Of a DNA stretch of 64,000 bases, positions 1-10,883 are shown piece after piece. Within the stretch, counting starts at the first letter, position 1. Each line of letters starts with the position of its first letter. Both the position numbers and the translations under genes were made by a program. A model generated the notes under the pieces. It had not been told where the DNA came from. It ran no database searches and saw nothing but the letters and a program-made list of their open reading frames with translations. Source of the stretch: Motacilla alba alba (taxonomy: Eukaryota; Chordata; Aves; Passeriformes; Motacillidae); contig NC_052016.1 of NCBI RefSeq assembly GCF_015832195.1, positions 31,641,129 to 31,705,128 of the forward strand. Direction: 5' to 3'.

Positions 1-774
1 TATGGGATCTTAACAACCGTTTGACTATCCAGTGGCAATAGCTAATAATGATTAAGAACTATTTTACAATATATATATATATAGTTAACAAATGCCAGTC
101 TAGTAAAGGTTTGCTTTCAAACCTTAAGCTGGCTTGACTTACCAGACTTCTAAATACTTGTTTGCTGTAACTGATGCAAACACCCAGGTTCTCACTGCAT
201 GGCTCACGTATTGCATCCCATGATCAAGTAAAAAAAGAAGACTCCAGCATACATTACAGACAGGTGGTAGGAATGAAAAAAGCCTTCGTGCTTTACTTTT
301 CACAAATTTGCCAGTGTATGACCAAAAGAACACCCCAAGCAAGTAAACTTAAGTAATCTGTTTCTCTTATGGCAAATTTCAGTAAGTCACAGATAGTACA
401 GGAAGAGTTAAACAAATCTCTCCTAGTTTTCTGGATATTTTATTAATGGGAAGGTAGTGTTCAGGTAAACCTTTCAATCCTACGAATGATCTTAGGTCTC
501 CTTTCTTCAAGCTGCACAGTCCAAACTGTCCTGGAATCAGAAAAACATTTTCACCTGAATTACTCAAACAGCAGAACCTGCCTAAATCTTTCGGTATGAA
601 TCATTATCAAGGCGAATGACAGCGTATCTTCAGAAAATATTGACAGCCTGTTTACCACTACCTTCTACCTTCTCAGTATTTGGCAATAAAGAACCCTGAG
701 ATCCTCAGTCAGGAATCTGAAAATAACCCTCTTCCCACACAGAGATCGATTCAGTCAATCAGTATTTTTTTACT
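1..774. other. AT-rich non-coding stretch, no gene seen
   Basis: Single-copy AT-rich sequence. It contains a short (AT)n run at 69-83. The open frames here are at most about 67 codons, overlap on opposite strands, and resemble no family I know. I see no promoter or exon signature that I would defend. Confidence 0.6.
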
Positions 775-860
775 GCATAAAGAGACAAGTGGTTTGCCAA
801 AGGTCATAGAGCAAATCATCGGTTGAGCCTGGAATAACTAAAGATATCCTGTCTCTGGAC
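775..860 (-). mobile_element. Decayed MIR-type SINE remnant (antisense)
   Basis: The run GACAAGTGGTTTGCCAAAGG, then GTCATAGAGCAAATCATCGG and GAGCCTGGAATAAC, follows the order of the antisense MIR core (no-gap memory: agtgacttgcccaaggtcac, acagcaagtcagtggcagag, ctgggaatagaac). It is strongly diverged and truncated at both ends. It could instead belong to another amniote CORE-SINE that shares this core. Orientation is inferred from the core only. Confidence 0.5.
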
Positions 861-2380
861 ACCAGCTTTTCCCCTTGGTTTCTGTAAGGCTAGAATTGTG
901 CTGCCTGACTACATCCTCTCACTAGTACTCTTAATTTACCAGTTTCGACCAGAGTTGCTAAAGGCTTAACACCCTGAATAAAAAGGCTGATTCCTATAAA
1001 CTTCATAAAATTAAAAAAAAAAAAAAAAAAAAAGGAAATAAGCAGGGGTAGGGAGAGATGATAATAATTTCTCCCACACAGAACCAACAGTACAAGTTCA
1101 TACCTTAAGCACCACAGAGCTGGATTTATAAACACCTCAGAATCCAGGAAATACTTCACTGAGAGGTCACACCTTCTTAGTCAAGAAGTCAAACAACCAC
1201 AACACAAATCCACAGAAAAACAACCACAACACAAATCCATAGAAAACTTAAATTCCAATGCTTGCTAGCTGTTTCTCGAAAATGACTGGAAGTGTATTCT
1301 TCTCCTCTACTGCAACCTTCAGCAGTCCTGATAAAAATGAACCCTATGAGAAGTAGTCTTCTCATTACCTTCTTGAGGTGGAACAAAGATTATGTATCAC
1401 CAAGAAACATCACTACACATAAAAAATACATTATTAGAGGAATCTCCTAATATTTTGGCTACCTAGTAACTTTACATACTAATATCTTAAAATATGAAGA
1501 ATATCCTTCTGATTCCAAAGTAAGGGGAAAACCTAATTTCTACATTATTTCTCTTCCTGTAACTTCAAATCAATCTGCTTCTGGCTTCAGAAATCACATA
1601 ACTGTGTCAATAGTGCAAGGCACATTCAGATGTGAACATCAAAAGGGAAAGGTTAAATAAGTGACTTTAAGACTACATAAACAATCTGAAGTTGCTAAAC
1701 AGCCATTCATTAGTACATACTTCAATTGCTTGAGGTGGGAGAAGGATTTACCATAATCTGAAAGCATTAATGAATTGGTTAGCAATGGGCTGGATATTGG
1801 CTCGATCAGCAAATAATTTATCCCATGGAAAAGACAGCATAGAGGAGAGACACTCTTATAAACATCACAGATGGTCACAAAAACCTAGGCTACAGCTCCT
1901 GCATCAAAGAGTAATTGCTGCTGAGCAGTGGAGGAGGAATAATGCAGCCACTGTAAGAGAATGGACAGGGTAGAACACATCATGGTCTGCAAGAGAGGAA
2001 GTGCCCCAGGATTTAAATGCAGCCCTGGAAGCTACCAAGTTTTGAGTGAGAATCTAAAAGAGTAGACTGGGAGTGAATATGTAGTGTCCTTTCCACATTT
2101 TATGAGGTTTTTTTTTTTTTGCTTATTTCTTTTGGAAAAACAGGCTATGTGAAATAACAGTTTGACTTCTGTGTTGCCTCTTTTAGGCATCATCAACCAT
2201 TTCAGGGTGTTGTTATAAAAGACAAGTCTAAAAATAATTTTTCCTCTCTGACAAGCAGTATGATTGCTCCATTAGCCAATACCATCACTCTTCCAGAAGC
2301 TGTCAGTAAAATGGCAACTGATACCTACATAGGAAATAACTGCAACACCTCAGGTCACACAGTGTGACAGCGATGTGTGA
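861..2380. other. Non-coding stretch with poly(A), poly(T) and a tandem duplication
   Basis: No gene is recognisable. The stretch holds A21 at 1013-1033, a 27-bp tandem duplication at 1193-1246 and T13 at 2108-2120. It also has a perfect small palindrome, GTCACAC-A-GTGTGAC, at 2354-2368. The A21 is not preceded by anything that looks like a processed transcript. Confidence 0.6.
1193..1246. repeat. 27-bp tandem duplication, two units
   Basis: Units 1193-1219 and 1220-1246 are identical except for one base (CCACAG versus CCATAG). Each begins ACAACCACAACACAAATCCA. With two copies and about 96% identity this is probably a recent local duplication by slippage. It also makes the minus-strand frame at 1189-1386 look internally repeated. 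Confidence 0.9.
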
Positions 2381-3496
2381 ATGCTGACTACTGTGTACAC
2401 CAAACTTCACTTTCCACTTCCATATTTCTTTTCTCTTCCTTCCTAATCATGTGACTCAAAGGATTGTAATGCAGTAACCCCCAGCCTGACAACACATTTA
2501 TACCTTAATCAAACCCACACCATGTGTTTCAGGATAGCTAAAGAACTGGAAATTAAAAGAACCAGTCCTTTCCAGGGCTTCTGCCTTTTCCACTTGCACT
2601 CTGGAAGAGTACTGTGTGGTCACCCCTTATGACTGAAGTATCTGCAGACAGTTTTCCTCTCTGCTTATTCCGTTACTGAGACCAAAATTTTGGCCCATAA
2701 TCCCATAGCTCCTGTTTACACCCAGTACTGCAGAGTTTAAGCACTTCATTACAGAAGGAACTGCTGGCCTTCCATGCAACCTTCATACATGGAAGTGGAG
2801 CACAGGTTCTGAAAAGCATAAGCACAGACAGAGCAATGCATTCCAACCACGCTGGAGAACACCCTTCATTATCTGAACAGTTTCTTTTTGTCTTTCCTGA
2901 GTCACTATCTGTGGATTAACACTCAACAACATCTTTTTCTGGGAAGCAGTGTTTCTGAAAAGCATCTTGCTGTGCTACAAATCTTAACAGGCTTATCACA
3001 AAGGTAGTCATGACACTCCCTCTTACTGTGATTTTTGCTCCCCACAATTAGGCTCCATAATAATAATTTGGATAGCACTGGTAAAAGAGTGAAGAAAAAA
3101 TAATTTACTACCTCCTGCACTAGTAGGCTAACATTAATTTAATCCTCAGGACAAATTAAATTTAAAAAAAGAATCTGAATATCCCCATCTAGTACACAAG
3201 TTTGGTATTTTATCTGAGCATGAAGTTGGTGGCTCAGGTCCCTCTTTTTTCATTTTCTCCTGTGCTCTACTTTACATCCCAACTGTGACTGCATTCAGCA
3301 GCACACATGAGTGATTTCCAAATCATCAGCTCATATTTAGTCCCTATTTTCAACTGCACACTAGAGACCTGCACCTATTCCACAAATAGAAAAAATCCTA
3401 ATGCTTTCCCCTAGGCTCCTGCTTAGGATTTCATTATTAATTATATTTGAAGGTTATACAGTTAAAATACTAACTTTTTTATTTGAACATTTATAT

Positions 3497-3523
3497 TAAG
3501 CTGCTGAGATTTCTAGCAGCTTA
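3497..3523. repeat. Perfect 9-bp inverted repeat (hairpin)
   Basis: TAAGCTGCT at 3497-3505 and AGCAGCTTA at 3515-3523 are exact reverse complements around the 9-nt spacer GAGATTTCT. The stem is too short for a canonical microRNA precursor, and the flanks add only a possible T-G pair. Confidence 0.8.
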
Positions 3524-4610
3524 GCAGCATTATTTCTGTATAAGAAAATAAGCCTCTTAAATTCTGCACGCAGGCCTCTCGTCTAAAATGAAGATTTTAG
3601 AAAGGCACGGAAAGGTAACACTGAGTTAATGATGCTTTTTAGACTGAAACCTCCAAGACTGATCCCACAGAACTCTATCACTTATGGATCCCCTTGACCT
3701 CAAGCCCTTTCACCTGCTCTGCCAACAGTGATAAACACAGATAAAGTTTAGCAAAAGTTACTTTCAGAAGATGCCTCTCAGATTCATTGCTAGTTACAAT
3801 TCATTACATGGATTTTCTATTTCCAATGCAATAAGAAGTTTAAATATTTGGTAGCAAATCCCAGAAGACTGCATTTAACTATTTTCTCCAGAGATTATCA
3901 AGGTTAGGCACAAGAGTCATCCTTCAGGAGAGGTGCATATTATGGATAACACCAAGGAAATTTTCTTGCAATGTGGATTTTGGCGGACAGACCAGATAAC
4001 CTCAGCAAGAGGAGGTCAATGCCAACCAACTCCTGTTTCATAACACAAATTGAAACTCCCAAATTTTTGATAAATGGCCAAAATTTGATTTTAGATATAA
4101 GGCTACAGTAAACCCAGAATATTGACACTTGTACAAAAATCCAGGATTATTTCTTATTTACGACTGGGAAAGACAAGAGAATTCATTTCACCGAACCAAT
4201 TTAGTTCCTAGTCTTCTTCTTCAATTAATGGATGTAAGCCAAGAATTAGATATTTAATGGGTCAAATGCTGAAATAAACAAAGAATGGACACAGGTTTTT
4301 CAGATACATTATTTTATATTTATTAGTGACAACAAGACAAGCACCATCTTTACATATGTCAGAGACTGAATTCTAATCCACTGATTTTTTTTTTTTACCC
4401 TTTACCTCTTGGTACATCTCAAATTGATCTTTGCTCTTGAAACTTTTTGCCCATGCTTTTGATTGTGATGTATAAAAAGGTTCATTTTCCTAGGTCAACT
4501 TCAAATTTCATAGCTGGACCTATTGACTTACAAATCTGTACAATCTCATGAAGGGTTCCCACCATTCACTTCCTCTCTTTAAAGGATTCTTGCTGGTCTG
4601 CAGCACTGAA

Positions 4611-4627
4611 GGTGATCCCTGATCACC
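4611..4627. repeat. Perfect 7-bp inverted repeat
   Basis: GGTGATC and GATCACC flank the trinucleotide CCT. Palindromes this small are expected by chance in 64 kb, so no function is claimed. Confidence 0.7.
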
Positions 4628-5845
4628 ATGACCAGCTACAAAACCAGAAGTATCCCTATGGCATTACTTTCGAGATGACAACAGCATAAAAGCACCCAAC
4701 CACTCTGAAAAATGAAAGCCCCTTCAAAAAAAGAGCTGACCCTCGTACCTTGATAAATGAGACTACACAAATACACCAACCCATGCTCTCTTCACAAGAT
4801 CACAGCACGCCTTGTACCAGGCGACTGAGTCAAATCAAAGGTTGCATCATGATAACTACTCAGCAGTTAGAGCCGTATTATAGTCTGGAAATTCATCTCT
4901 TGGAAAATATTACTGGAAGCATTAAAAAAAATTACATTTCATATACCTAGGGCTTGTTATAATAACCCAAGCTCTATATAAATACCAACTAATGACAGCT
5001 AGCTAAAATGAAATATTAAATGTTTAAAACTTAAAGCACAGCAAAACAACGCTCCATTTAAATCCCATTAAAGGAAATGTATACAAAGCCTTTGATCAGT
5101 TTTTCTCCATGTAAAAATAATGAGGAAGAGAACAGATAAGTTAAATAAAAATTCAAATAAAATTCTTTCCAAATTTAAGACATGTGCAAGAACACCAAAG
5201 GGCATCAGGGTGCTCCTTCTAAACAAGGCAGAATCCAACAACACAGTTTTTAATCAAAGGCATAAAATGGTGGGACTTGTCCTCGCTCTCTCTTGTCTTT
5301 TGAAAGGAGCCATACACACCCCTTGTGTCTTTTAACACTGTCAGGAAGCTGCCTGAGGACAGCCTAAGTTTCAGCATAACTTGCAGAGACTGCATCTCAT
5401 GTGCCAAGTTCCAGCCTGGAGTGAATTTTTAACAGTAGAGTTATAAACCCGTGAAAATGGGGGCTTACAGCTGAACTGCCGACAAACCCTTTACTGTGTG
5501 GTGCACACGGCGCCAATAATAGACAAAACTGCCCCATTTTATAGCATGCAAAAAGGCTGGAATTCAGCTGCTATCAGGCATAATAATAAACTTCTGCTAG
5601 GGACTCAGGCTCTCAGCCTCAGATTTACATTCCCTCTGTCACTAAGAGTTTTTAAGTTAAACAATTTTACATGAAAATGCAGTACACAACATTTATATTA
5701 CTGATGGCATTTGTTCCAAGGGCTCTTGTGCTAAAATGCTGTGCAACTTTCCTCCCACTCTCTACCTCCTCCTCCCTATCCTGAGACACCAGAACTGGGT
5801 AGCAACCCGCTCCCTCCTTCTACTCTTGGGCAGCAGGGCTTCATT

Positions 5846-5955
5846 AAAAAAAAAAAAAAAAAGAAGAAAAAAATCTCTCCAGATTGCCTTCTTGCTGCAC
5901 TCATCAAGCCACTCCAAGAAAGAGGGAAAGAAAAAAAAAAAAAAAAAAAAAAAAA
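5846..5955. repeat. Adenine-rich tract with A17 and A25 runs
   Basis: A17 at 5846-5862, a GAAG interruption with more A, a mixed spacer, then A25 at 5931-5955. The A runs produce lysine-rich spurious frames in all three forward phases. No retroposed gene body is recognisable upstream, so I call it simple sequence and not the tail of a processed pseudogene. Confidence 0.85.
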
Positions 5956-8894
5956 CCCCTAAAAGCTAGCAGCAAAAAAGCTGTAGGTTCAAAGTTTCCT
6001 CCTGCTAAAGAGCTGAGGTCAGATTTGGAAAAACTAGGAGGAAAAAAAAAATTAAATAAAAGAAGGCTTGCTTCTCACGCAACAGATACGAGGGGAAAAA
6101 AACCCATCTGGTCTAGAGAATGTAAAAGATCTTAAAGAAATGTCATCCAAGTTGCCCCCAGTCACCAGAATAGAGATCAGATATTCAGACAAGTTCTTAA
6201 GCACAACTCTGCACTCCTCTGAAGTTTCCTTTTCTCCACAAAACTATCCTTCACTACCCCTAAAGAAGAGAATTACATCAGGGACCAACAAGTTTAAATT
6301 TATCCGCCCAACATCTATATTTTACTTTTTAATCTATCTCTCAGGAACAGCTTTTAACGCATTTGGATTTTTTTTTCTGTCATGAAATATTCTATTTATT
6401 TCCCAGCAGCTGGTGTCAAAAAGTTGTTGTTTTCTTTAAATATTACTCTTAAATAAATAAAATCTGTTTTCATACCATGGAAAATTATTTTTGCCTGCTG
6501 TGAATTTGTGGCATTACAAAGTGATCATTTTTCCCATGAATTATTCAAAATTAGGGTAAAAAAGGAGAATAAAAAGATGATGGACAATAGCATGCCATTC
6601 AATTTGTCTAAATGCTGCAGTCATACTAATGGTTCACTATGTGCACCACAGACGAAATACTTTTTCTTTGTCAAATGTAGCCACTAACCTTAATTTAGTA
6701 TTTCAGAGAGAGGTACTGAAAGAGATTAATTTCATTCCTGTGTCCCCCTGTGACTTATCTAGTTGGGCAAATAACAGACATGTCTATTTTTGCCAGCAAG
6801 ATATCAATATTTTGGACAACTTGTTTTTGCTTGCTTATCATCTGTTTCATGGCTCAACTAGTCCTTGATAGCCTTTAAGTTTTTGGGTTTTTTTCTTTTA
6901 ACCTATTCTTTGTTTAAACCTCTGGTTTGACAGTGACTCTCTGTCTTTTACAAAAAACTATTAGAATTGTTAACATTTCCTCTGGAGTCTTCATATTACC
7001 CTGTCTTTCAGAACTGCTGTAACGGCACAGCTGTAATTATTCTCACTTTGAATTCTGACTGTCATATTTGGAAGGGGATGAAGGGTGGGATTTTAATAAA
7101 TCATTCAGGCTCCCCAAGGTATATAGCATGCCACCAAATAGGTACCGAGAACTTTTAAGGGAAGGGCTTATGGACTGAATGTATAGATAAATTAAGACAT
7201 AAAATTCATCAAGAAGACTGAGAAAATGATAATAAATTTGTGGGTAAGAAAACTCAGTTAAAAATTAGTTAAAAATGCTATTTCAATTGTTTATCACTAA
7301 GATCTTTCTTGTAAAGGCTTGAAAGCAGAATGCTTTTATGAAGCTTCAGAATATGGCTATTTAATAAAATAAGTTTACTCTAAAAGAGTAGGTTTAAGAC
7401 TCTGGAATTTTATCTATCATTAGAACACAGAAATCAATTACATTCTATTTCAACTTCTGCAATCTATACATTATGGCAATTAAAATATTTATATTACAAT
7501 AATGCCCAGAGTCAGATCAGAAACAGCAATCCCTTTTACCATACAGAAATAGGAATTCCCTACCAAATATTTTAAACACAGTGTTCTCCAGAAACACCAG
7601 CCATTCTTCAGCATCCTTTGAGCAGAAAGAAGTTTCAATGTTCAGAAAGAGAGTGAGGATTTTTTGAGGGAGAAGGAGACTGGGTGGGGTTTGTTTTTCA
7701 ATAATCAAGAGTGAATCTCCCTCAGAATACAATGCAAATAGATTTAAATGAAAATCCTGGACCTGGAGATTGGAATCCTGGACTGTTTTCTCTGACCAGT
7801 AAAATAAAAAGTGGAGTGTTTCATGCAGCAATGGTATGTTGATCACAAAGTCCTTCCACAATAAAGCACAAACACGCCTGTTGTCAATTAAAAGCAAGAT
7901 TACGATGAAGTGTCCCAAATTCCATTATCCCATAGCTACAAGCCATTACTTTTTTTTCCAATTTAATTTTTTTAAGTAGGTCATTCTGGTATACTCAAAT
8001 TCCTTTTCTTTTTTTTTTTTCTGCCATCCATGCCAGCCCAATTTTGGCCAAGTCCTCACACCCTCGAGAAAAAATAAAATCCACATATTTATTTCATACA
8101 AAATTCAAACATTGTTATACACAACTCTCACCCACATCTTGCAATTTTGTATACACTAGACAGTCAAATGCAGTAGTCCAGGAATTTTGCTTGCATAGCC
8201 TCTCAACATTTTTCATTTGGAGGCTAATGTAAATCGTAAATATTTCAGGCTTACTAGACACAATAGGGTGTTTAAAGCGCAAAGCATCTCAAGACCTAAT
8301 AGAAAAGAAAATCATGTCTCAAGCTATCTGAAAGGAAGACCCATCTGTTTCCAGGAGTCATCAGCCTCCTGCCTCCACACCAACACAGCTGCTTCACAGC
8401 CATCTCAGCAGTACCTACAATTCTGTGATGTTTGCAGAATTTCCCCACTAGATTCCCTATGTGAACTTCAGGAAATGGAAGAAGAGACCAGCTCAGGAAA
8501 ATCAAGCTTTACTCTGAGCTTCAGTATAAAAAAGAAAAAACTGTGGGAGTAGTGTCTTGATGCCCACAAAGCAGATACGTATGCTGGATACAAGGTAAAA
8601 GACTTCAGATCCAATTCAAATTTTTGTAAGAAATCCCATAAACATTTTGATGGACTAAAATTCCACTTAGGGACCTTCCCCAGTGTCCACTCTGCCTATG
8701 GGGACTGCCGGGACTTACCAGTGCATTCCATCCACAACCACACCGCGAAGTTACAGACTGCTTCTCCAAATGAAGAAGTGCCCAAGTACATTGCAGTATC
8801 CTTAGCACTGACTTTTGTTTTGATTTTTGCTTTCTTGAGTAATACACACTCATTAGAAACACTACATGTGAGCAAAATGTACAAATCTACTGGC
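5956..8894. other. AT-rich non-coding stretch, possible conserved element near 6.4 kb
   Basis: No gene is recognised. The 133-codon minus-strand frame (7517-7918) and the 105- and 111-codon plus frames (6068-6385, 8217-8552) have no familiar motif. The 6380-6560 segment is AT-rich with a near-MEF2 site (CTATTTATT, 6392-6400) next to an E-box (CAGCTG, 6407-6412). An octamer ATGCAAAT lies at 7732-7739 and a T12 run at 8009-8020. Confidence 0.5.
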
Positions 8895-9865
8895 CCCAAT
8901 AAAATTGCACTGATGCATGCTGATTGAAATTATCGATAAAGATCTGAAAGGTAGGAAAGTGATTAATGCTAGTTTAAACAGTTTTATGGAAAATAGGTCT
9001 TGTCAAACAAACTTGATTTCGTTCTTTGGTAAGGGTATGTATTTTATAAGCCTAGGAGTTTATACACTTACAGTTTTATAGGCATTTGACTTAGGACTAC
9101 CGCAGAACATTTTAGTTCTATCAATGAAAGCTTGTGTCAAACTGCTAACTAATGGAAGAACCTCAGAAAGCTATTACCCTAAGGGGTCTTCCAACATGGG
9201 TGGGTTGAAGAAGATACAGGTAAAATTAGTAATAGCAACAACACTATTCAGCATATTGATCAATGACTCATAAGTTATAAAATCACTGCTGATAAAAATT
9301 TCCAGGCGATGCAAGACTGATAAAATATCAGGAGAACAGGATATCAAGAGATGAGGAGAATCAGGTTTTTCAAAACTTCCATTCTTTCAAATAAAAAATT
9401 TTAGTAGGGCAAGCCTTCAAGGAAAAGGAATGCATGATGTATTACAGGAGGGGACATGGGTGCAGGTGGGGTTTGCTGCACCCTGAAAAACAGAGATTCT
9501 GAGAAGGATGACAACAAACAAACAATTGAGCATGAACAAGAAATGCAATGCGGCAAAGATGCCCAAAGCAATCCCTGGAGGCATAAACAGGACGTAGTGG
9601 GTAGGCATTAAAAGGCATTTTACTTTTCTCTATTGCATTGTTTTCTAAAGGGATCTTCAGCTGGGTGAAGAAAGGCATAACAAGAAACAAAGTCTGGCAT
9701 GTGAAGCCAAGAATGAAAGAAAGAAAAGTCAAATCAAAGCAGAAAAAAATCTCACATTTTTAAACAGCAAAGGAATTGACCAGTGGAATAAAACCATCAA
9801 TGGAAGGGAGGAGCTTTAACCTCCTGATGGGTTCAAGATGGAGAGAATCTGTTTGTGCAAAACTG
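8895..9865 (+). mobile_element. Old, broken CR1/L3-clade LINE copy (ORF2 RT region to near 3' part)
   Basis: CR1-clade non-LTR retrotransposon; an intact copy encodes an endonuclease/reverse transcriptase that moves by target-primed reverse transcription. Here 8976-9023 translates to MENRSCQTNLISFFGK, matching the conserved RT block ahead of motif A. 9080-9120 gives AFDLGLPQNILV, the decayed form of the motif-A block containing the conserved Asp. 9239-9270 gives TLFSILINDS then a stop, the 'LFNIFINDL' block. The following catalytic A-D-D is destroyed. Further matches to the CR1 consensus run through the 'GGCATAAACAGG' block (9580-9591) and 'ACATTTTTAAACAGCAAAGG' (9754-9773). There are several internal deletions, stops and frameshifts. 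The 5' end and extreme 3' end are not identifiable. The copy is old and cannot move; it matches the sauropsid CR1 type better than the younger avian CR1 copies in this window. Confidence 0.8.
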
Positions 9866-10308
9866 GGTTCGAAACACGAATGACTTTTCTGACCTCGAAC
9901 CATACAAAAAGAAATTTCTGACATTATGCTTCATGTGACCTTCAGAGTCAAAAAGAACATTCTTCCTTCTGAGAGACCATAATAAGCAGTCCTCCCACAA
10001 AAGAGGAGTCCAGCACAGAGGAAAGGTTTCACTGCTTCTGAAGATTTCTGAGAAGAATTCTGAATTCTGGAAACAGCCTGGAAAGACACTGCTCATATCC
10101 TCTGAAAAATATGTGTTGCTTTGTTAGTTAGTTGAGCGACTGCTTTTTACCAGAATACAGCTCAGTGGAGGGCCATCACTGAGAGCTCACATTCAAGCAA
10201 CTCCCAGAGCTGGAATTTTTGGAGTCCTCTCTAGGTCTGCTTCTGGATTCAACTTCACCTTGTGGAAGCCAAGTCAGTTCTGCTACCTACACAGCATGTT
10301 GAAAAAAA
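9866..10308. other. Non-coding stretch between two CR1 copies
   Basis: No gene is recognised. It may contain further unrecognisable sequence from the old CR1 that ends near 9865. The minus-strand 87-codon frame at 9833-10096 has no family resemblance. Confidence 0.5.
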
Positions 10309-10670
10309 TCATAGAATCACAGAACCTAATTGGAAGGGACCTTAAAGACCATGTGGACACCTTCCACTAGACCAGGTTGCTCCAAGCCCCAGCCAGCCAG
10401 GCCATGAACACTTCCAGGGATGGGGCATCTGTGATTTTAGGATTTTTTTCAGCTGTAGCAGTATTCTTAGATTATATGTGAACTTTCAGTAGCATGAGTG
10501 GTAGGAAATACAGTAGAGGATAAAACATAATGGTTTCTCTGGACAGCCCGTTCCAGTGCCTCACCACCCTCATATCTAATATAAACCTCACCCTCACCTC
10601 CTTATATCTAATCTAAAACTGCCCTCTTTCAGTTTAAAGCCATTATCCTATGTCCCCACTTGTTCCCACA
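10309..10670 (-). mobile_element. CR1 LINE 3' fragment, antisense, interrupted
   Basis: Begins TCATAGAATCACAGAACC, the reverse complement of a CR1 3' terminus. It continues through TTGGAAGGGACCTTAAAGACC, CACTAGACCAGGTTGCTCC, AACACTTCCAGGGATGGGGC and, after an interruption, CCCGTTCCAGTGCCTCACCACC and CTCTTTCAGTTTAAAGCCATT, all hallmark avian CR1 segments. The interruption at about 10439-10537 is foreign to CR1 and is one arm of an inverted duplication. The body is truncated as usual for 5'-truncated CR1 copies. No target-site duplication is evident by eye. Confidence 0.93.
10451..10537 (+). repeat. Left arm of an inverted duplication, lying inside the CR1
   Basis: Bases 10455-10537 match the reverse complement of 10770-10852 over 83 bp with six differences that I count, all transitions (about 93% identity, no gaps). 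The arm splits the CR1 between the segments corresponding to '...GGGGCATC' and 'CTCTGGACAGCCCG'. A short T7 run precedes it at 10443-10449, mirroring the poly(A) that follows the right arm. Confidence 0.92.
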
Positions 10671-10769
10671 GGGTTGTTTTTCCTGTTACAACTCCTGGAA
10701 TTCATAGATCCTGGAATCTGCTTCAAGCTTCATGTTCAAGCATACATGAGATGACTCTGAAATTACTCT

Positions 10770-10858
10770 GAAACCATTATGTTTTATCTTCTACTATATT
10801 TCCCACCACCCATGCTACTGAAAGTTCACATATGGTCTAAGAATACTGCTACGGATTT
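10770..10858 (-). repeat. Right arm of the inverted duplication
   Basis: Reverse complement of the left arm: GAAACCATTATGTTTTATCT at 10770 pairs with the end of the left arm, and GAATACTGCTAC at 10841-10852 with its start. It lies about 230 bp from the left arm, outside the CR1, and is followed at once by the A-rich run 10859-10883. The poly(A) gives it the look of a retroposed end, but no known SINE or gene is recognisable in it. Confidence 0.92.
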
Positions 10859-10883
10859 AAAAAAAAAAAAAAGAAAAAAAAAA
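10859..10883. repeat. Poly(A) tract
   Basis: A14, one G, then A10. It abuts the right arm of the inverted duplication. If the arm is a retroposed copy this would be its tail; otherwise it is simple sequence. Confidence 0.9.

Larger units (their letters stand above)
2381..5845. other. Non-coding stretch with small hairpins
   Basis: No exon or RNA gene is recognised. Perfect inverted repeats occur at 3497-3523 (9-bp stem, 9-nt loop) and 4611-4627 (7-bp stem, 3-nt loop). A T-rich run lies at about 4386-4396. The segment 5420-5600 is less AT-rich, has a few CpGs (ACACGGCGCCAATAATAG near 5507) and could be a short conserved element. This cannot be decided without an alignment. Confidence 0.5.

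Noticed and set aside
1013..1033. A21 as the tail of a processed pseudogene
   Set aside because: No gene body or target-site duplication could be recognised upstream.
2354..2368. Palindromic T-box site
   Set aside because: GTCACAC-A-GTGTGAC lacks the AGGTGTGA core arrangement, and small palindromes are expected by chance.
5736..6135. Lysine-rich frames in three phases
   Set aside because: They are translations of A17/A25 tracts.
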